Assembly (NCBI RefSeq): GCF_021431925.1
Contig: NZ_CP090371.1
Coordinates: 620,001-684,000, forward strand
Length of the DNA stretch: 64,000 nucleotides
Source of the DNA: Halobaculum sp. CBA1158
GTDB lineage: Archaea; Halobacteriota; Halobacteria; Halobacteriales; Haloferacaceae
Direction of reading: 5' to 3'
In this document: positions 22,819-31,294 of the stretch, in pieces
How the letters are laid out: the number at the start of each line of letters is the position of its first letter
How positions within the stretch are numbered: position 1 is the first letter of the stretch
The notes under the pieces: generated by a model
Seen by the model: only the letters and a program-made list of their open reading frames with translations
Databases searched by the model: none
Told to the model about the DNA's origin: nothing
Made by a program: the position numbers and the translations under genes

Positions 22819-24012
22819 ATGGAACACACGCGACGAGCCGTCCTCGGGTCCGTCGGTGCGGTCGGCGCGGGCGCGCTCGCAGGCTGTCTGGGTTCGCGAG
22901 CGGGAGGCGGCGGCGGTGACGGCGGTGCCACCGGAAGCGACGGCGACGCGACCGCGCAGGCGACGTTCTTCGTCTTCGGCGACGTTGCGAGCGCGGTCGC
23001 CGGCGACGCGACGAGCACGGGCCTGCTGGTCCCGGTCGGGCAGCACGGGCACGGGTGGGAGCCGGGGCCGCGCGTCCGCGAGTCGATCCGGGCGGCCGAC
23101 CTCCTCGTCCACGGGATGAGGGGGTTCCAGCCGTGGGTCGACGACATCGCCGCCGACCTCGCGGCCGACGACGCCGACGTGGCGACCGTCGACGCCAGCG
23201 CCGGCGTGGACCTGTTGCCGGCGGCCGACGGAGACGGCCACGATCACGGCGACGGCGAGCACAATGGCGACGGGGAGACGCACGACAAGGAGACGAACGA
23301 CGGGGAGACGCACGACGAGGAGACGAACGACGGGGAGACGCACGACGAGGAGACGCACGACGATCACACCGAAACCGAACGCCACGACGACGGCGACCAC
23401 GACGACGGCGACCACGACGACGACGATCACGGCGACGACGACGATCACGGCGACGGCGACCACGACCGTCACGCCGGGGAGTACGACCCGCACTTCTGGA
23501 TGGACCCGCGTCGCGTCGCAGACGCCGTGGACGCCGTGGAGGCGGCGCTGGGGGAGGCGGACCCCGACGGCTCCGACGCCCACGCCGCCAACGCGGCCGC
23601 GTTCCGCGAGGAACTGACGACCCTCGACGACCGGATTGAGTCCCTCGTCGCCGACGCGGACGAGGGTGTGCTCCTCGTGGCCGGCCACAACTCCGTCCGG
23701 TATCTCGGCGACCGCTACGGGCTGGAGATCGAGGCGCTCACAGGGCTCTCGCCCGACGACCGGCCGACCACGCGGGACATCGAGCGCGCGCAGGAGGCGA
23801 TCGCGACACACGACCTCCGATACGTCTGCGCGGACCCGCTGGAGTCACAGCGCGCGGCCGACCAGCTCGTGGCGGAGACGGACGCCGAGGCCGTGCTCCC
23901 GCTGACGGCGATGCCCGGCCTCACCGACGAGTGGGCGGAGAACGACTGGGGCTACCTCGACGTGATGCGCGAGGTGAACGTCCCGACGCTGGAGGAGGCG
24001 CTGTCGCGATGA
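22819..24012 (+). CDS. znuA: Metal ABC transporter substrate-binding lipoprotein (ZnuA-like)
   Basis: A 397-residue extracytoplasmic receptor for zinc or manganese uptake. It starts with a Tat-type signal (TRRAVLGSVGAVGAGALAGC) ending in a lipobox, so it is likely exported folded and lipid-anchored. Core cluster-A features include VPVGQHGHGWEPGPRV-like ligands, DPHFWMDPRRVADAV and AGHNSVRYLGDRYG. Residues about 140-218 form a very long His/Asp/Glu-rich loop typical of zinc receptors but unusually extended by tandem repeats. First gene of znuABC-type operon; its stop overlaps the next start. Zinc is favoured by the loop, but manganese cannot be excluded. Confidence 0.88.
   Translation: MEHTRRAVLGSVGAVGAGALAGCLGSRAGGGGGDGGATGSDGDATAQATFFVFGDVASAVAGDATSTGLLVPVGQHGHGWEPGPRVRESIRAADLLVHGMRGFQPWVDDIAADLAADDADVATVDASAGVDLLPAADGDGHDHGDGEHNGDGETHDKETNDGETHDEETNDGETHDEETHDDHTETERHDDGDHDDGDHDDDDHGDDDDHGDGDHDRHAGEYDPHFWMDPRRVADAVDAVEAALGEADPDGSDAHAANAAAFREELTTLDDRIESLVADADEGVLLVAGHNSVRYLGDRYGLEIEALTGLSPDDRPTTRDIERAQEAIATHDLRYVCADPLESQRAADQLVAETDAEAVLPLTAMPGLTDEWAENDWGYLDVMREVNVPTLEEALSR
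23266..23355 (+). repeat. Three 30-base tandem repeats inside the znuA His-rich loop
   Basis: Two identical 30-base units (23296-23325 and 23326-23355) follow a near-identical one (23266-23295). Each encodes a ten-residue acidic unit of the form NDGETHDEET, so each copy adds one His and several carboxylates to the metal-binding loop. Expansion or contraction by slippage would change loop length without a frameshift. Confidence 0.85.
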
Positions 24013-24752
24013 CGGCCGCGGTTGACGTGCGCGAGGTGACGTTCGCCTACGGCGACCGACCGGTGATAGCGGACGTGTCGCTCACGGTCGAGGCCGGGGA
24101 GTTCCTCGGCCTCGTCGGCCCGAACGGCTCGGGTAAGACGACGCTGCTGGAGCTGGCGATCGGCCTCCGTCGCCCCGACGCCGGGAGCGTTTCGCTGTTC
24201 GGCGAGCCGGCGGCCGACCGCGCCGACGGCGAGCGCGTCGGCTACGTCCCGCAGGACGCGGGCGGGACGGCCGGCGAGATGCCCGTCACCGTCGAGGAGG
24301 TCGTTCGGATGGGACGGTACCCCCGCAGGCTCCTCGGTCGGTTCCGCGACGAGGACCGCGCCGCGGTCGCCGAGGCGCTGGCGCGCGTCGACATCGCCGA
24401 CATCGCCGACCGCCGGATCGGCCGGCTCTCGGGCGGCCAGCGACAGCGGGCGTTCATCGCGCGGGCGCTCGCGGCCGGGGCGGACCTGCTCGCGCTCGAC
24501 GAGCCGACCGTCGGCGTCGACGCCGAGTCGCGAGAGGCGTTCTACGACCTCCTCCACGAACTGAACGACGAGGGGATGACGATCGTGCTCATCGAGCACG
24601 ACATCGGCGTCGTCACGACGCACGCCACCGAGATCGCCTGTCTCAACCGAGAGCTGTTCTTCCACGGCTACCCGGAGGCGTTCGTCGAGACCGACGCCCT
24701 CGCGGAGGCGTACGGGAACGCACAGCACGTCGTCGCGCACGACCACCCATGA
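24009..24752 (+). CDS. znuC: Metal ABC transporter ATP-binding protein (ZnuC-like)
   Basis: A 247-residue cytosolic ATPase that powers the metal importer. Walker A is GPNGSGKTT, the Q-loop is GYVPQDAG, the signature is LSGGQRQRAFIARAL, Walker B is LLALDEPT, and the H-loop is IEHD. The ATG at 24009 overlaps the znuA stop by ATGA. The protein ends with EAYGNAQHVVAHDHP, a His-containing tail. The frame is open upstream to 23931 but that stretch is znuA out of frame. Confidence 0.92.
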   Translation: MTAAVDVREVTFAYGDRPVIADVSLTVEAGEFLGLVGPNGSGKTTLLELAIGLRRPDAGSVSLFGEPAADRADGERVGYVPQDAGGTAGEMPVTVEEVVRMGRYPRRLLGRFRDEDRAAVAEALARVDIADIADRRIGRLSGGQRQRAFIARALAAGADLLALDEPTVGVDAESREAFYDLLHELNDEGMTIVLIEHDIGVVTTHATEIACLNRELFFHGYPEAFVETDALAEAYGNAQHVVAHDHP

Positions 24753-25816
24753 TCGGGTCCGCGTTCGATACCATGATCGGCTCCGCGTTCGGGACGCCCG
24801 TCCCCCTCGCCGGCACCGGCGATCGCGTGTTGGAGGTCGTGCTCGACGACCTCTGGGGCGGCGGTCTCGACCTCCTCGCAGGCGCGACGGGCGTCGAGAT
24901 ACTCGCCTCTCCGTTCATGCAGCGGGCGTACCTCGCGGCGGTCTGCGTGGCCCTCGTCGGTCCCCTGGTCGGGAGCTTTCTCGTCCACCGCGAGATGGCG
25001 ATGATCGGCGACACGCTGGCGCACGCCGCCTTCGCGGGCGTGGCCGCCGGCCTGTTCGCCAACGCCGTGTTCGCGACGAGCGTGCCGCCGCTGGCGACGG
25101 CGCTGGCGGTCGCCGCCCTCGCCGCGCTGGTCGTCCAGGCGCTCGTCGACCACGCGGGCACCTACCGCGACACCTCGCTGGCGATCGTCCTCACGGGCTC
25201 GTTCGCCGTCGGGAGCGTGCTGATCACGGCCGCCGACGGCGGCATCGCCGTCGGGATCGACGCCTACCTGTTCGGGTCGCTGGCGACCGTCTCGCGCGCG
25301 AACGCCGGAATCCTGCTCGCGATGACGGCCCTCGTCGGTCTCGCCGTCGGCGCGGCCTACCGACCGCTGGTGTACGTCACCTTCGACGAGGTGGGCGCGC
25401 GCGCCGCCGGGATCGACGTGACGCGGTACAACCGACTGCTCGCCGTGCTTACGGCGGTCGTGGTCGTCGCCGCGATGCAGATCATGGGCGTCATCCTCGT
25501 CGCCGCGATGCTCGTGATCCCAGTCGCGACGGCCGCCCCCGTCACCGGGTTCAAGCGGGCGATCGCCGCGAGCGTCGCCGCCGGCCTCGTCGCCACCGTC
25601 GGCGGCGTCACGCTGTCGTACTGGTACGACGTGGCCGCCGGCGGCACGGTCGTGCTCGTCGCCATCGCTGGCTACGTCGCCGTCGCAGGCGGGACGCGCC
25701 TGCGGGGACGCCTCGCCGCGCGGCGGCGCGCCCGCGAGCCCGGGGACGCCGCGTCCGGGTCGCCGACGGGCGGAGCGGGACGGACCGCGGCCGACAGCGG
25801 CGACGACGCGGAGTGA
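24749..25816 (+). CDS. znuB: Metal ABC transporter permease (ZnuB-like)
   Basis: A 355-residue inner-membrane permease of the ABC-3 family with about eight hydrophobic helices. Conserved features include VGSFLVHREMAMIGDTLAHA early in the protein and ITAADGGIAVGIDAYLFGSL, VTFDEVGARAAGIDVTRYNR and ILVAAMLVIPVATA later. The N-terminal 45 residues are not part of the usual family core and begin with two similar MIGSAFDT/MIGSAFGT units, so an internal start near residue 8 or later is possible. A polar Arg/Gly/Ser-rich tail follows the last helix. ATGA overlap with znuC shows translational coupling. Confidence 0.9.
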   Translation: MIGSAFDTMIGSAFGTPVPLAGTGDRVLEVVLDDLWGGGLDLLAGATGVEILASPFMQRAYLAAVCVALVGPLVGSFLVHREMAMIGDTLAHAAFAGVAAGLFANAVFATSVPPLATALAVAALAALVVQALVDHAGTYRDTSLAIVLTGSFAVGSVLITAADGGIAVGIDAYLFGSLATVSRANAGILLAMTALVGLAVGAAYRPLVYVTFDEVGARAAGIDVTRYNRLLAVLTAVVVVAAMQIMGVILVAAMLVIPVATAAPVTGFKRAIAASVAAGLVATVGGVTLSYWYDVAAGGTVVLVAIAGYVAVAGGTRLRGRLAARRRAREPGDAASGSPTGGAGRTAADSGDDAE

Positions 25817-25926
25817 CCGCCGCGGACGCGCGGGCGAGGGACGCCGCGACCGCGGAACCCGGCCGCGCCGACCGCCTCCGCAACTGTTAGGCGCTCCGAC
25901 ACCTCGGTGATCGTAGAGGCCCTTCG

Positions 25927-27426
25927 ATGGCGAACACCGACGCGCGCGTCGACATGACCGAGGGGGCTGTGGCCCCGCGGCTGTTCAGCCTCGCGTGGCC
26001 GCTCGTGCTCGGCAACCTCCTCCAGACCCTCTACAACCTCGCGGACGTGTTCTGGGTCGGCCGGGTGAGCCCGGAGGCCGTCGCGGCGGTGTCGCTCATG
26101 TTCCCGCTGTCGTGGATGTTCGTCTCGACGGCGATGGGGCTGACCGCCGCGACCATCGCGCTCGTCTCCCAGCACGTCGGCGCGGGCGACGACCGCGCGG
26201 CCGACCGGGTCGTCGGCCAGACGACGATCCTCGCGATCGGCGTCTCCGTCGTGCTCGCGGCCGCCGGGCTGCTCGCCAGGCGACCGCTGCTGGAGTGGAT
26301 CGGCGCGGAGGGGGTCGTGTTCACGGAGGCGCTGGCGTACATCGAGGTGATATTCCTCACGCTGCCGCTGACGTTCCTCTTTTTCGCGTTTCGCGCCTCC
26401 CTCCAGGGCGCAGGCGACACCAAGACCGCGATGTGGCTGGTCGCCGCCTCCGCCGGCGTCAACATCGTCATCGACCCCGTGTTCATCCTCGGATGGGGGC
26501 CGGTGCCCGCGATGGGCACCCGCGGGGCCGCGCTGGCGACGTTCGTCGCTCGCGCGCTGGCGGCCGCCGCCGGGGTCTACGTCCTCCTGAAGGGCGACTG
26601 GGGAATCCAACTGCACCCCCGCGACCTCCGCCCCGACCGCGAGGTGCTCGGGAAGCTCGTCGACGTCGGCTACCCCGGCACCCTCGACGGGTGGGCGCGC
26701 TCGTTCGCCGCGGTGGCGATGGCCGCGCTCGTCGCCCGGTTCGGCCCGGCCGCCACAGCCGCCTACGGCGTCGGGGTCCGCCTCATGTCCGTCTCCTGGA
26801 CCGTCGCCGGCGCGGTCGGGCAGGCGACGGCGACGGGCGTCGGCCAGAACCTCGGTGCCGACACGCCCGACCGGGCGAGCCGGGTGGCGTGGACCGCGAC
26901 CGGCGGGACGATGGCCGTGCTGTTCGCGGCCGGCGGCGTCGTCTGGCTGTTCCCTGCCGTCGCGATCCGCGTGTTCGTCGCCGACGCCGCCGTCGTCGCC
27001 GAGGGCGTCTCCTTCCTCCGGATCACGGCGCTCGCGTGGGGCGTCTTCGGCGGCCTGATGGTGTTGCAAGGGGCGTTCCGCGGCGCGGGCGACACCCGGA
27101 TCGCGATGGCGCTGTCGCTGTTGTCGCGGTGGGGCCTCCGGATCCCGGCGGCGCTCGTGCTCGCGTACTCGTTCACCGTCGTCGTGCCCGTGATCGGCCC
27201 CGTGTCGGGACTTGGCCTGGGACCCGACGGCCTGTGGTGGGCGTGGACCTTCGGGGCGGTCGGCTCGCTCCTCGTCGGCGCGGCGTGGTTCCTCCGGGGA
27301 ACGTGGAAACGCGGCGTCGTCGAACGCGGGGGCGACGCGGGGAGCGCGACAGTCGAACGCGACACCGAAGCGACGCCCGGGTCGCTCGGCGACGACGGCG
27401 ACGGCGACCCGGCGACGGACGACTGA
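25927..27426 (+). CDS. MATE family efflux transporter
   Basis: A 499-residue, twelve-helix cation-coupled exporter of the DinF/NorM superfamily. Typical sequences are PLVLGNLLQTLYNLADVFWV at the first helix, ISFRASLQGAGDTKTAMWL-type (here FRASLQGAGDTK) in the first half and its counterpart LQGAFRGAGDTRIAMALSLL in the second, showing the internal two-fold repeat. The last 50 residues are a hydrophilic Asp/Gly-rich tail. ATG at 25927. It could export organic cations, drugs or metabolites; the neighbours do not reveal the substrate. It stands 110 bases after znuB, without clear operon linkage. Confidence 0.92.
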   Translation: MANTDARVDMTEGAVAPRLFSLAWPLVLGNLLQTLYNLADVFWVGRVSPEAVAAVSLMFPLSWMFVSTAMGLTAATIALVSQHVGAGDDRAADRVVGQTTILAIGVSVVLAAAGLLARRPLLEWIGAEGVVFTEALAYIEVIFLTLPLTFLFFAFRASLQGAGDTKTAMWLVAASAGVNIVIDPVFILGWGPVPAMGTRGAALATFVARALAAAAGVYVLLKGDWGIQLHPRDLRPDREVLGKLVDVGYPGTLDGWARSFAAVAMAALVARFGPAATAAYGVGVRLMSVSWTVAGAVGQATATGVGQNLGADTPDRASRVAWTATGGTMAVLFAAGGVVWLFPAVAIRVFVADAAVVAEGVSFLRITALAWGVFGGLMVLQGAFRGAGDTRIAMALSLLSRWGLRIPAALVLAYSFTVVVPVIGPVSGLGLGPDGLWWAWTFGAVGSLLVGAAWFLRGTWKRGVVERGGDAGSATVERDTEATPGSLGDDGDGDPATDD

Positions 27427-27508
27427 GTCGCGGTCGCGGCGTCGGCGGGGGACGGTGCCCGTCGCCGCGGCCGGTGTATCCAAGCCGGTGGCGTGCGAAG
27501 CGCTCGAC

Positions 27509-28009
27509 ATGAACGGATCGACGACCCGGCAGTACGGCGCGGCGATCGCGGTCGCCTCCGGCGCGTACTCGCTGCTCTCGGCGGGCATCGGCGGCGGAAC
27601 GGCCGGAACCGGGGGAATGGGCGGCGGAGGAATGGGTACCGGGGGGATGATGGGGTCGACCGGACTCGGGATCGCGGGCTGGCTGATGCTCGCGATCGGC
27701 GTCGTCGTCGTGGTCCACGGGGTGGTGCTGTTGACCCCCGCGGCCGACCGACTCGGAACCGCGAGCGGGCCGCTGATGATCGCCTACTCGCTCGTGATGT
27801 TGCTGCTCCAGGCGCTCGGGGCCGCCGGCGTGACCGGCGGGATGGGGACGACGGGCGGCATGAACGGCGGCATGGGAACGACGAGCGGCATGGGATCGAC
27901 CGCGACCGCCGGGATGGGCTGGGACCTCGGCATGGTCGCGCTCGCGGCGCTGATGCTGTTCAGCGGGATCGTCATGACGACCCGCGACGGGGACGACGGC
28001 GGGATGTAG
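27509..28009 (+). CDS. Methionine/glycine-rich four-helix membrane protein
   Basis: A 166-residue membrane protein of unknown function. Hydrophobic helices are near residues 8-24, 50-75, 88-112 and 138-155. The loops between helices 1-2 and 3-4 are almost entirely Gly, Met and Thr (GGMGGGGMGTGGMMGS and GGMGTTGGMNGGMGTTSGMG). Met-rich extracytoplasmic loops bind Cu(I) in several transport proteins, so a metal role is possible, but haloarchaeal Gly/Met loops may simply be flexible. The ATG at 27509 is chosen because upstream residues are Arg-rich and uninterrupted only by chance. Confidence 0.7.
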   Translation: MNGSTTRQYGAAIAVASGAYSLLSAGIGGGTAGTGGMGGGGMGTGGMMGSTGLGIAGWLMLAIGVVVVVHGVVLLTPAADRLGTASGPLMIAYSLVMLLLQALGAAGVTGGMGTTGGMNGGMGTTSGMGSTATAGMGWDLGMVALAALMLFSGIVMTTRDGDDGGM

Positions 28010-28015
28010 CGGGGG

Positions 28016-28693
28016 CTACTCCTCGCGCAGGACGGCGGCCTCGGGCGCGTTCCGCATCACGCTCTGCATCCCCCGGCGGGCGGCCCGGTCGGAGCTGTAC
28101 CCCTCGCCGCTGGTGGCGACGATGTTGCCGTTGCGGTGGACGAGTCGCCAGCGCCACTCGTCGGCGCGGTCGCGGTAGAGTTCGAACCGCGCCAGCGACG
28201 TCGGCGCGGGGGCGTCGGACGCCGGGACCGCCTCCGCCGGGAGGTCCTCCGGATCGATCGGCTCGGCCGCGTCCGCCGCCGATTCCGGCTCCGACACGTC
28301 GGCAGCGTCGGCAGCGTCCGTCGCCGCTTTCCCGCCCGCTTCGGCCGCCCCGTCTCCCCCGGTTGTCCCGTCTCCCTCGGTCGTCCCGTTCCCCTCGGCG
28401 GCCGCGGCCGCCGACGAGGCGTGCTCGGCCGCCAACACCGCGTCGCCGGTGTGAACGTCGCTTCCCGACCACTCGAACTCGACCTCGAGTTCCGTCTCGT
28501 CGTCGTCCTCGTCGACCTCGAGTTCCACCTCGACGCCGAGAGAGTCCGCGAGCGCGACGCTCGCGGCGTCGTCGCCCTCGCCGAGTCTGAGCCGGTCGCC
28601 CGCGGCGAGGTCCGCGGCCAGTCCCCGCAGCAGCGCCGCGGCGGTCGTCCTGTCGAGCCGTTCCTCCTGCGAGAACACCGTGCGTTCGGACAT
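28016..28693 (-). CDS. amphi-Trp domain protein with C-terminal DUF1508/YegP-like domain
   Basis: A 225-residue soluble protein. The first 80 residues match the amphi-Trp domain (SERTVFSQEERLDRTTAAAL and ending ELEVEFEW). A long Ala/Glu/Asp/Gly linker (about residues 85-165) leads to a DUF1508 unit with RFELYRDRADEWRWRLVHRN, GNIVATSGEGYSSDRAARRG and an MQSV end. DUF1508 proteins such as YegP have a small beta-rich fold of unclear role. ATG at 28693-28691. The gene lies downstream of gatB on the same strand with a 137-base gap. Function unknown. Confidence 0.8.
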   Translation of the reverse strand: MSERTVFSQEERLDRTTAAALLRGLAADLAAGDRLRLGEGDDAASVALADSLGVEVELEVDEDDDETELEVEFEWSGSDVHTGDAVLAAEHASSAAAAAEGNGTTEGDGTTGGDGAAEAGGKAATDAADAADVSEPESAADAAEPIDPEDLPAEAVPASDAPAPTSLARFELYRDRADEWRWRLVHRNGNIVATSGEGYSSDRAARRGMQSVMRNAPEAAVLREE

Positions 28694-28830
28694 GAACCGA
28701 CAGTCGCGACCCTGATGCTTGAGTGTCCGGGCGGCCGGGCGGCGGCGAACGCGCGGCGACGCGGTCGAGTCGGTCCGACCGCGCCGGCCCCGTCGCCTGC
28801 GCCGGTCGCGGCGACGGCACCGGTCGCGGC

Positions 28831-30348
28831 TTACTCGTCCAGCCGTTCGCGCAGCATCGCGTTCACGTCGTCCGGCGCTGCAGAGCCGCCGGTCTTCTGC
28901 ATCACCTGCCCGACGAGGAAGTTGATCGCGCCGCCCTCGCCGGCGTGGTAATCCTCGACTGCGTCGGGGTTCTCCTCGATCGCTTCCCCGACGGCCATCG
29001 CCACCTCGTCGTCGTCTGCCGTGCCCAGCCCCTCGCGCTCGATGACCTCGTCCGGGGACAGGCCCTCGTCGAGCATCGCCCGGAGGACGACCTCCTCGGC
29101 GTTCTTCGTCGTGACCTCGTCGGTGGCGACGAGTTCGATCAGGCGGGTGAACTCGTCGAGGCGATCGGTCACGTCCTCGACGGCCATGTCGCGGTAGTTG
29201 AGTTCTCCGAGGAGGGTGTCGGCGACCCACGCGGCCGCGAGATCCGGATCGAACTCCTCGGCGACCGCCTCGTAGAAGTCGGCGACCGCCTTGCGGGAGG
29301 TGAGCTTCGAGGCGGCCTCCGCGTCCAGCCCGTACTCCTCGCGGAAGCGCTCGCGCCGTGCGTCCGGCAGTTCCGGGATGGCGATGCGCTCTTTCCAGTC
29401 GGACACCTGCAGCGCGGGGAGGTCGGCCTCGCCGAAGTACCGGTAGTCTTTCTCCTCCTCCTTCGAGCGCATCGAGACGGTGTTGCCGTGGGTCTCGTTG
29501 AAGTGGCGCGTCTCCTGCTCGACCCCCTTGCCGCGCTTGAGGAGGTTCTCCTGGCGGTTGCGCTCGTACGCGAGCGCCTGCTCTGCGCCCTTGTGACTGG
29601 AGATGTTCTTGACCTCGGTGCGGTTCGCGGACTCGAGCACCTCGGCGTCGATGTGACCGTCGGCGGCGACCTCCTCGGCCTCGACCATCGAGAGGTTCGC
29701 GTCGATGCGGAGGCTGCCGTCGCGCCCGGCGTCGAAGACGCCGAGGTACTCGAGGACCTCCTCGAGCTTCTCGAGGAAGGCGCGCACCTCCCCGGGGTCG
29801 CGGAAGTCGGGCTCGGTGACGACCTCCATCAGCGGCGTCCCCGCCCGGTTGTAGTCGACCAGCGAGTAGTCCGCCCGGTCGACCGAGGTGGTTCGCACGT
29901 CCAGGTCCGCGGGGCCGTCGCGGACGTGGCGCAGGCTGCCGGGGTCTTCCTCCAGGTGGGCGCGGCGGACGGTGACCGTCCGCCGAGTGCCCTCGTGGGA
30001 GAACTCCAGTTCCCCGTCGGCACACAGCGGCGCGTCGTACTGGGTGATCTGGAAGTTCTTGGGGAGGTCGGGGTAGTAGTAGTTCTTCCGGTGGAACCGG
30101 GTCTCCTCGGGGATGTCGGCGTCGAGCGCCTTTCCGACCTTGACGGCGGCCTCGACGGCCGCCTCGTTGAGCACCGGGAGGGCTCCCGGGAGCCCCAGGC
30201 AGGTGGGACAGACGCGCGTGTTGGGCTCCTCCTCCTCGGCGGGCTCGGTGGAACACCCGCAGAAGATCTTGGTGTCCGTCTCGAGCTGGACGTGGACCTC
30301 CAGCCCGATGACGGGCACCAAGTCGGCCCGTTCGGCTGCTCGTGCCAT
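28831..30348 (-). CDS. gatB: Asp-tRNA(Asn)/Glu-tRNA(Gln) amidotransferase subunit B
   Basis: A 505-residue subunit of the GatCAB complex, which binds misacylated tRNA, phosphorylates the ester-linked Asp or Glu with ATP and amidates it with ammonia from GatA. Conserved blocks include PVIGLEVHVQLETDTKIFCG, NTRVCPTCLGLPGALPVLN, RKNYYYPDLPKNFQITQYD, DYNRAGTPLMEVVTEPD and the C-terminal YqeY-like region with VDNFLVGQVMQKTGG-type sequence (here INFLVGQVMQKTGGSA). A zinc site is formed by cysteines in the FCGC/CPTC segments. ATG at 30348-30346. gatA and gatC are not in the window. Confidence 0.96.
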   Translation of the reverse strand: MARAAERADLVPVIGLEVHVQLETDTKIFCGCSTEPAEEEEPNTRVCPTCLGLPGALPVLNEAAVEAAVKVGKALDADIPEETRFHRKNYYYPDLPKNFQITQYDAPLCADGELEFSHEGTRRTVTVRRAHLEEDPGSLRHVRDGPADLDVRTTSVDRADYSLVDYNRAGTPLMEVVTEPDFRDPGEVRAFLEKLEEVLEYLGVFDAGRDGSLRIDANLSMVEAEEVAADGHIDAEVLESANRTEVKNISSHKGAEQALAYERNRQENLLKRGKGVEQETRHFNETHGNTVSMRSKEEEKDYRYFGEADLPALQVSDWKERIAIPELPDARRERFREEYGLDAEAASKLTSRKAVADFYEAVAEEFDPDLAAAWVADTLLGELNYRDMAVEDVTDRLDEFTRLIELVATDEVTTKNAEEVVLRAMLDEGLSPDEVIEREGLGTADDDEVAMAVGEAIEENPDAVEDYHAGEGGAINFLVGQVMQKTGGSAAPDDVNAMLRERLDE

Positions 30349-30436
30349 CGTTGAACCGGGATTCGCGACGCCGGAGGTAAAGCCTGACGGGACGGTCGCG
30401 GGGGCGGTAACGGGGACTGACTGTGGGACGATCGTC

Positions 30437-30847
30437 TCAGGCACCCGCGGGCTCGCCCGTGCTGCCGTCGCGGTCGCGAAGCCCGAGGTCGATCCGGATG
30501 TCATCATACGGGACGACCGGTCGCTTCGACCGCCCCTCCTCGACGAACTCGATCACGTCGTACTCGGCCAGTCGATCGAGGTTGCGCGATACGTCCTTGA
30601 TGTCGCGGTCGACGAGGCGGGCGGCCTCGCGCATGCTCCCGGGCTCCTCACTCGCGATCGTTCTGAGGAGTTCGATCGCACGAGGACTGAACACGCGAAC
30701 GAGCTCGTCGGCGGTCTCGAAGGTGATCCGACGCGGCGCGTCCCCGTTCAGTTCGTCCCCGGAGAGCGCGCGCTCCATCGCGTCGTGGCTCCGGGTCTCG
30801 ACATCAGCGAGCGATCCGACCGTCACGATGAGCGTGGTTCGGGTCAT
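30437..30847 (-). CDS. TumA-like antitoxin / HVO_A0114-type winged-helix DNA-binding protein
   Basis: A DNA-binding protein of about 136 residues. The N-terminal 65 residues (TLIVTVGSLADVETRSHDAM and onward) form the domain that usually pairs with the toxin; then comes a winged helix with FSPRAIELLRTIASEEPGSM, REAARLVDRDIKDVSRNLDRL-type recognition helix and the conserved KRPVVPYDDIRIDL tail. The ATG at 30847-30845 is preferred; a GTG three codons upstream (30856) is possible. It lies 46 bases downstream of the TumE-like frame and probably represses the operon through the palindrome at 31218. A truncated paralogue lies at 13426. Confidence 0.75.
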   Translation of the reverse strand: MTRTTLIVTVGSLADVETRSHDAMERALSGDELNGDAPRRITFETADELVRVFSPRAIELLRTIASEEPGSMREAARLVDRDIKDVSRNLDRLAEYDVIEFVEEGRSKRPVVPYDDIRIDLGLRDRDGSTGEPAGA

Positions 30848-30893
30848 GGTGGTCACCGTCGTGTGGCACCCGCGGTGTCGTCGTGGCGATACG

Positions 30894-31184
30894 CTACGGA
30901 TCGACAGGAATCTCTCGGTAGAAGCGATCGAGTACCGCCTCGTATCCGGGGAATTCGTATCCGTCGTCCAATCCGTCCGCGGTGTGGCGTTCGTGAATCC
31001 CGTGAGAGTTGTCGTATCGAACGATCGTCTCGCCTCCGGTCGTTCCGTGGTGAAGTCGGTACTTCACGCCGTCCGGGAACTTCTCGGACTCCGGCACCGA
31101 CAGGATCCGTATCCTGACGAGCGTGTCCCTGGTCGGGTAGTACGTCTCGTCTTCGAGTACGACGACCTAGTCCGCGGGTGCCAT
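30894..31184 (-). pseudogene. TumE-like toxin gene with an in-frame amber codon at codon 6
   Basis: Read from the ATG at 31184-31182, five codons (MAPAD) are followed by TAG at 31169-31167. The same frame then continues as VVVLEDETYYPTRDTLVRIR, ILSVPESEKFPDGVKYRLHH and GTTGGETIVRYDNSHGIHER through to the TGA at 30894, a coherent 90-residue acidic protein resembling TumE-family toxins. Without readthrough the first usable start is the GTG at 31097-31095, giving a 67-residue product that lacks the first strands. I therefore annotate a probably inactivated toxin. A sequencing error or a functional short form is possible. The antitoxin gene downstream is intact. Confidence 0.65.
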
Positions 31185-31217
31185 TCACACTCGATGTCAC
31201 TCACCCCAACACCAAGT

Positions 31218-31239
31218 ATGTTGTGTCAGATCACAACAT
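31218..31239. promoter_or_regulatory. Palindromic operator upstream of the TumE/TumA-like locus
   Basis: ATGTTGTG and CACAACAT are perfect 8-base inverted arms separated by six bases (TCAGAT). The site is 34-55 bases upstream of the toxin frame's ATG (31184), where the minus-strand promoter should lie, and fits autoregulation by the winged-helix antitoxin. Confidence 0.55.
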
Positions 31240-31294
31240 CAGGGTGAACGACCAGCGCGAACCAGTAAACACGGCAGGTCACCTCGCTGTCGGG

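Noticed and set aside
25672-27588. 638-codon minus-strand frame opposite the MATE gene
   Set aside because: Arg/Asp/His-rich shadow with no domain; the MATE frame has twelve helices and family motifs.
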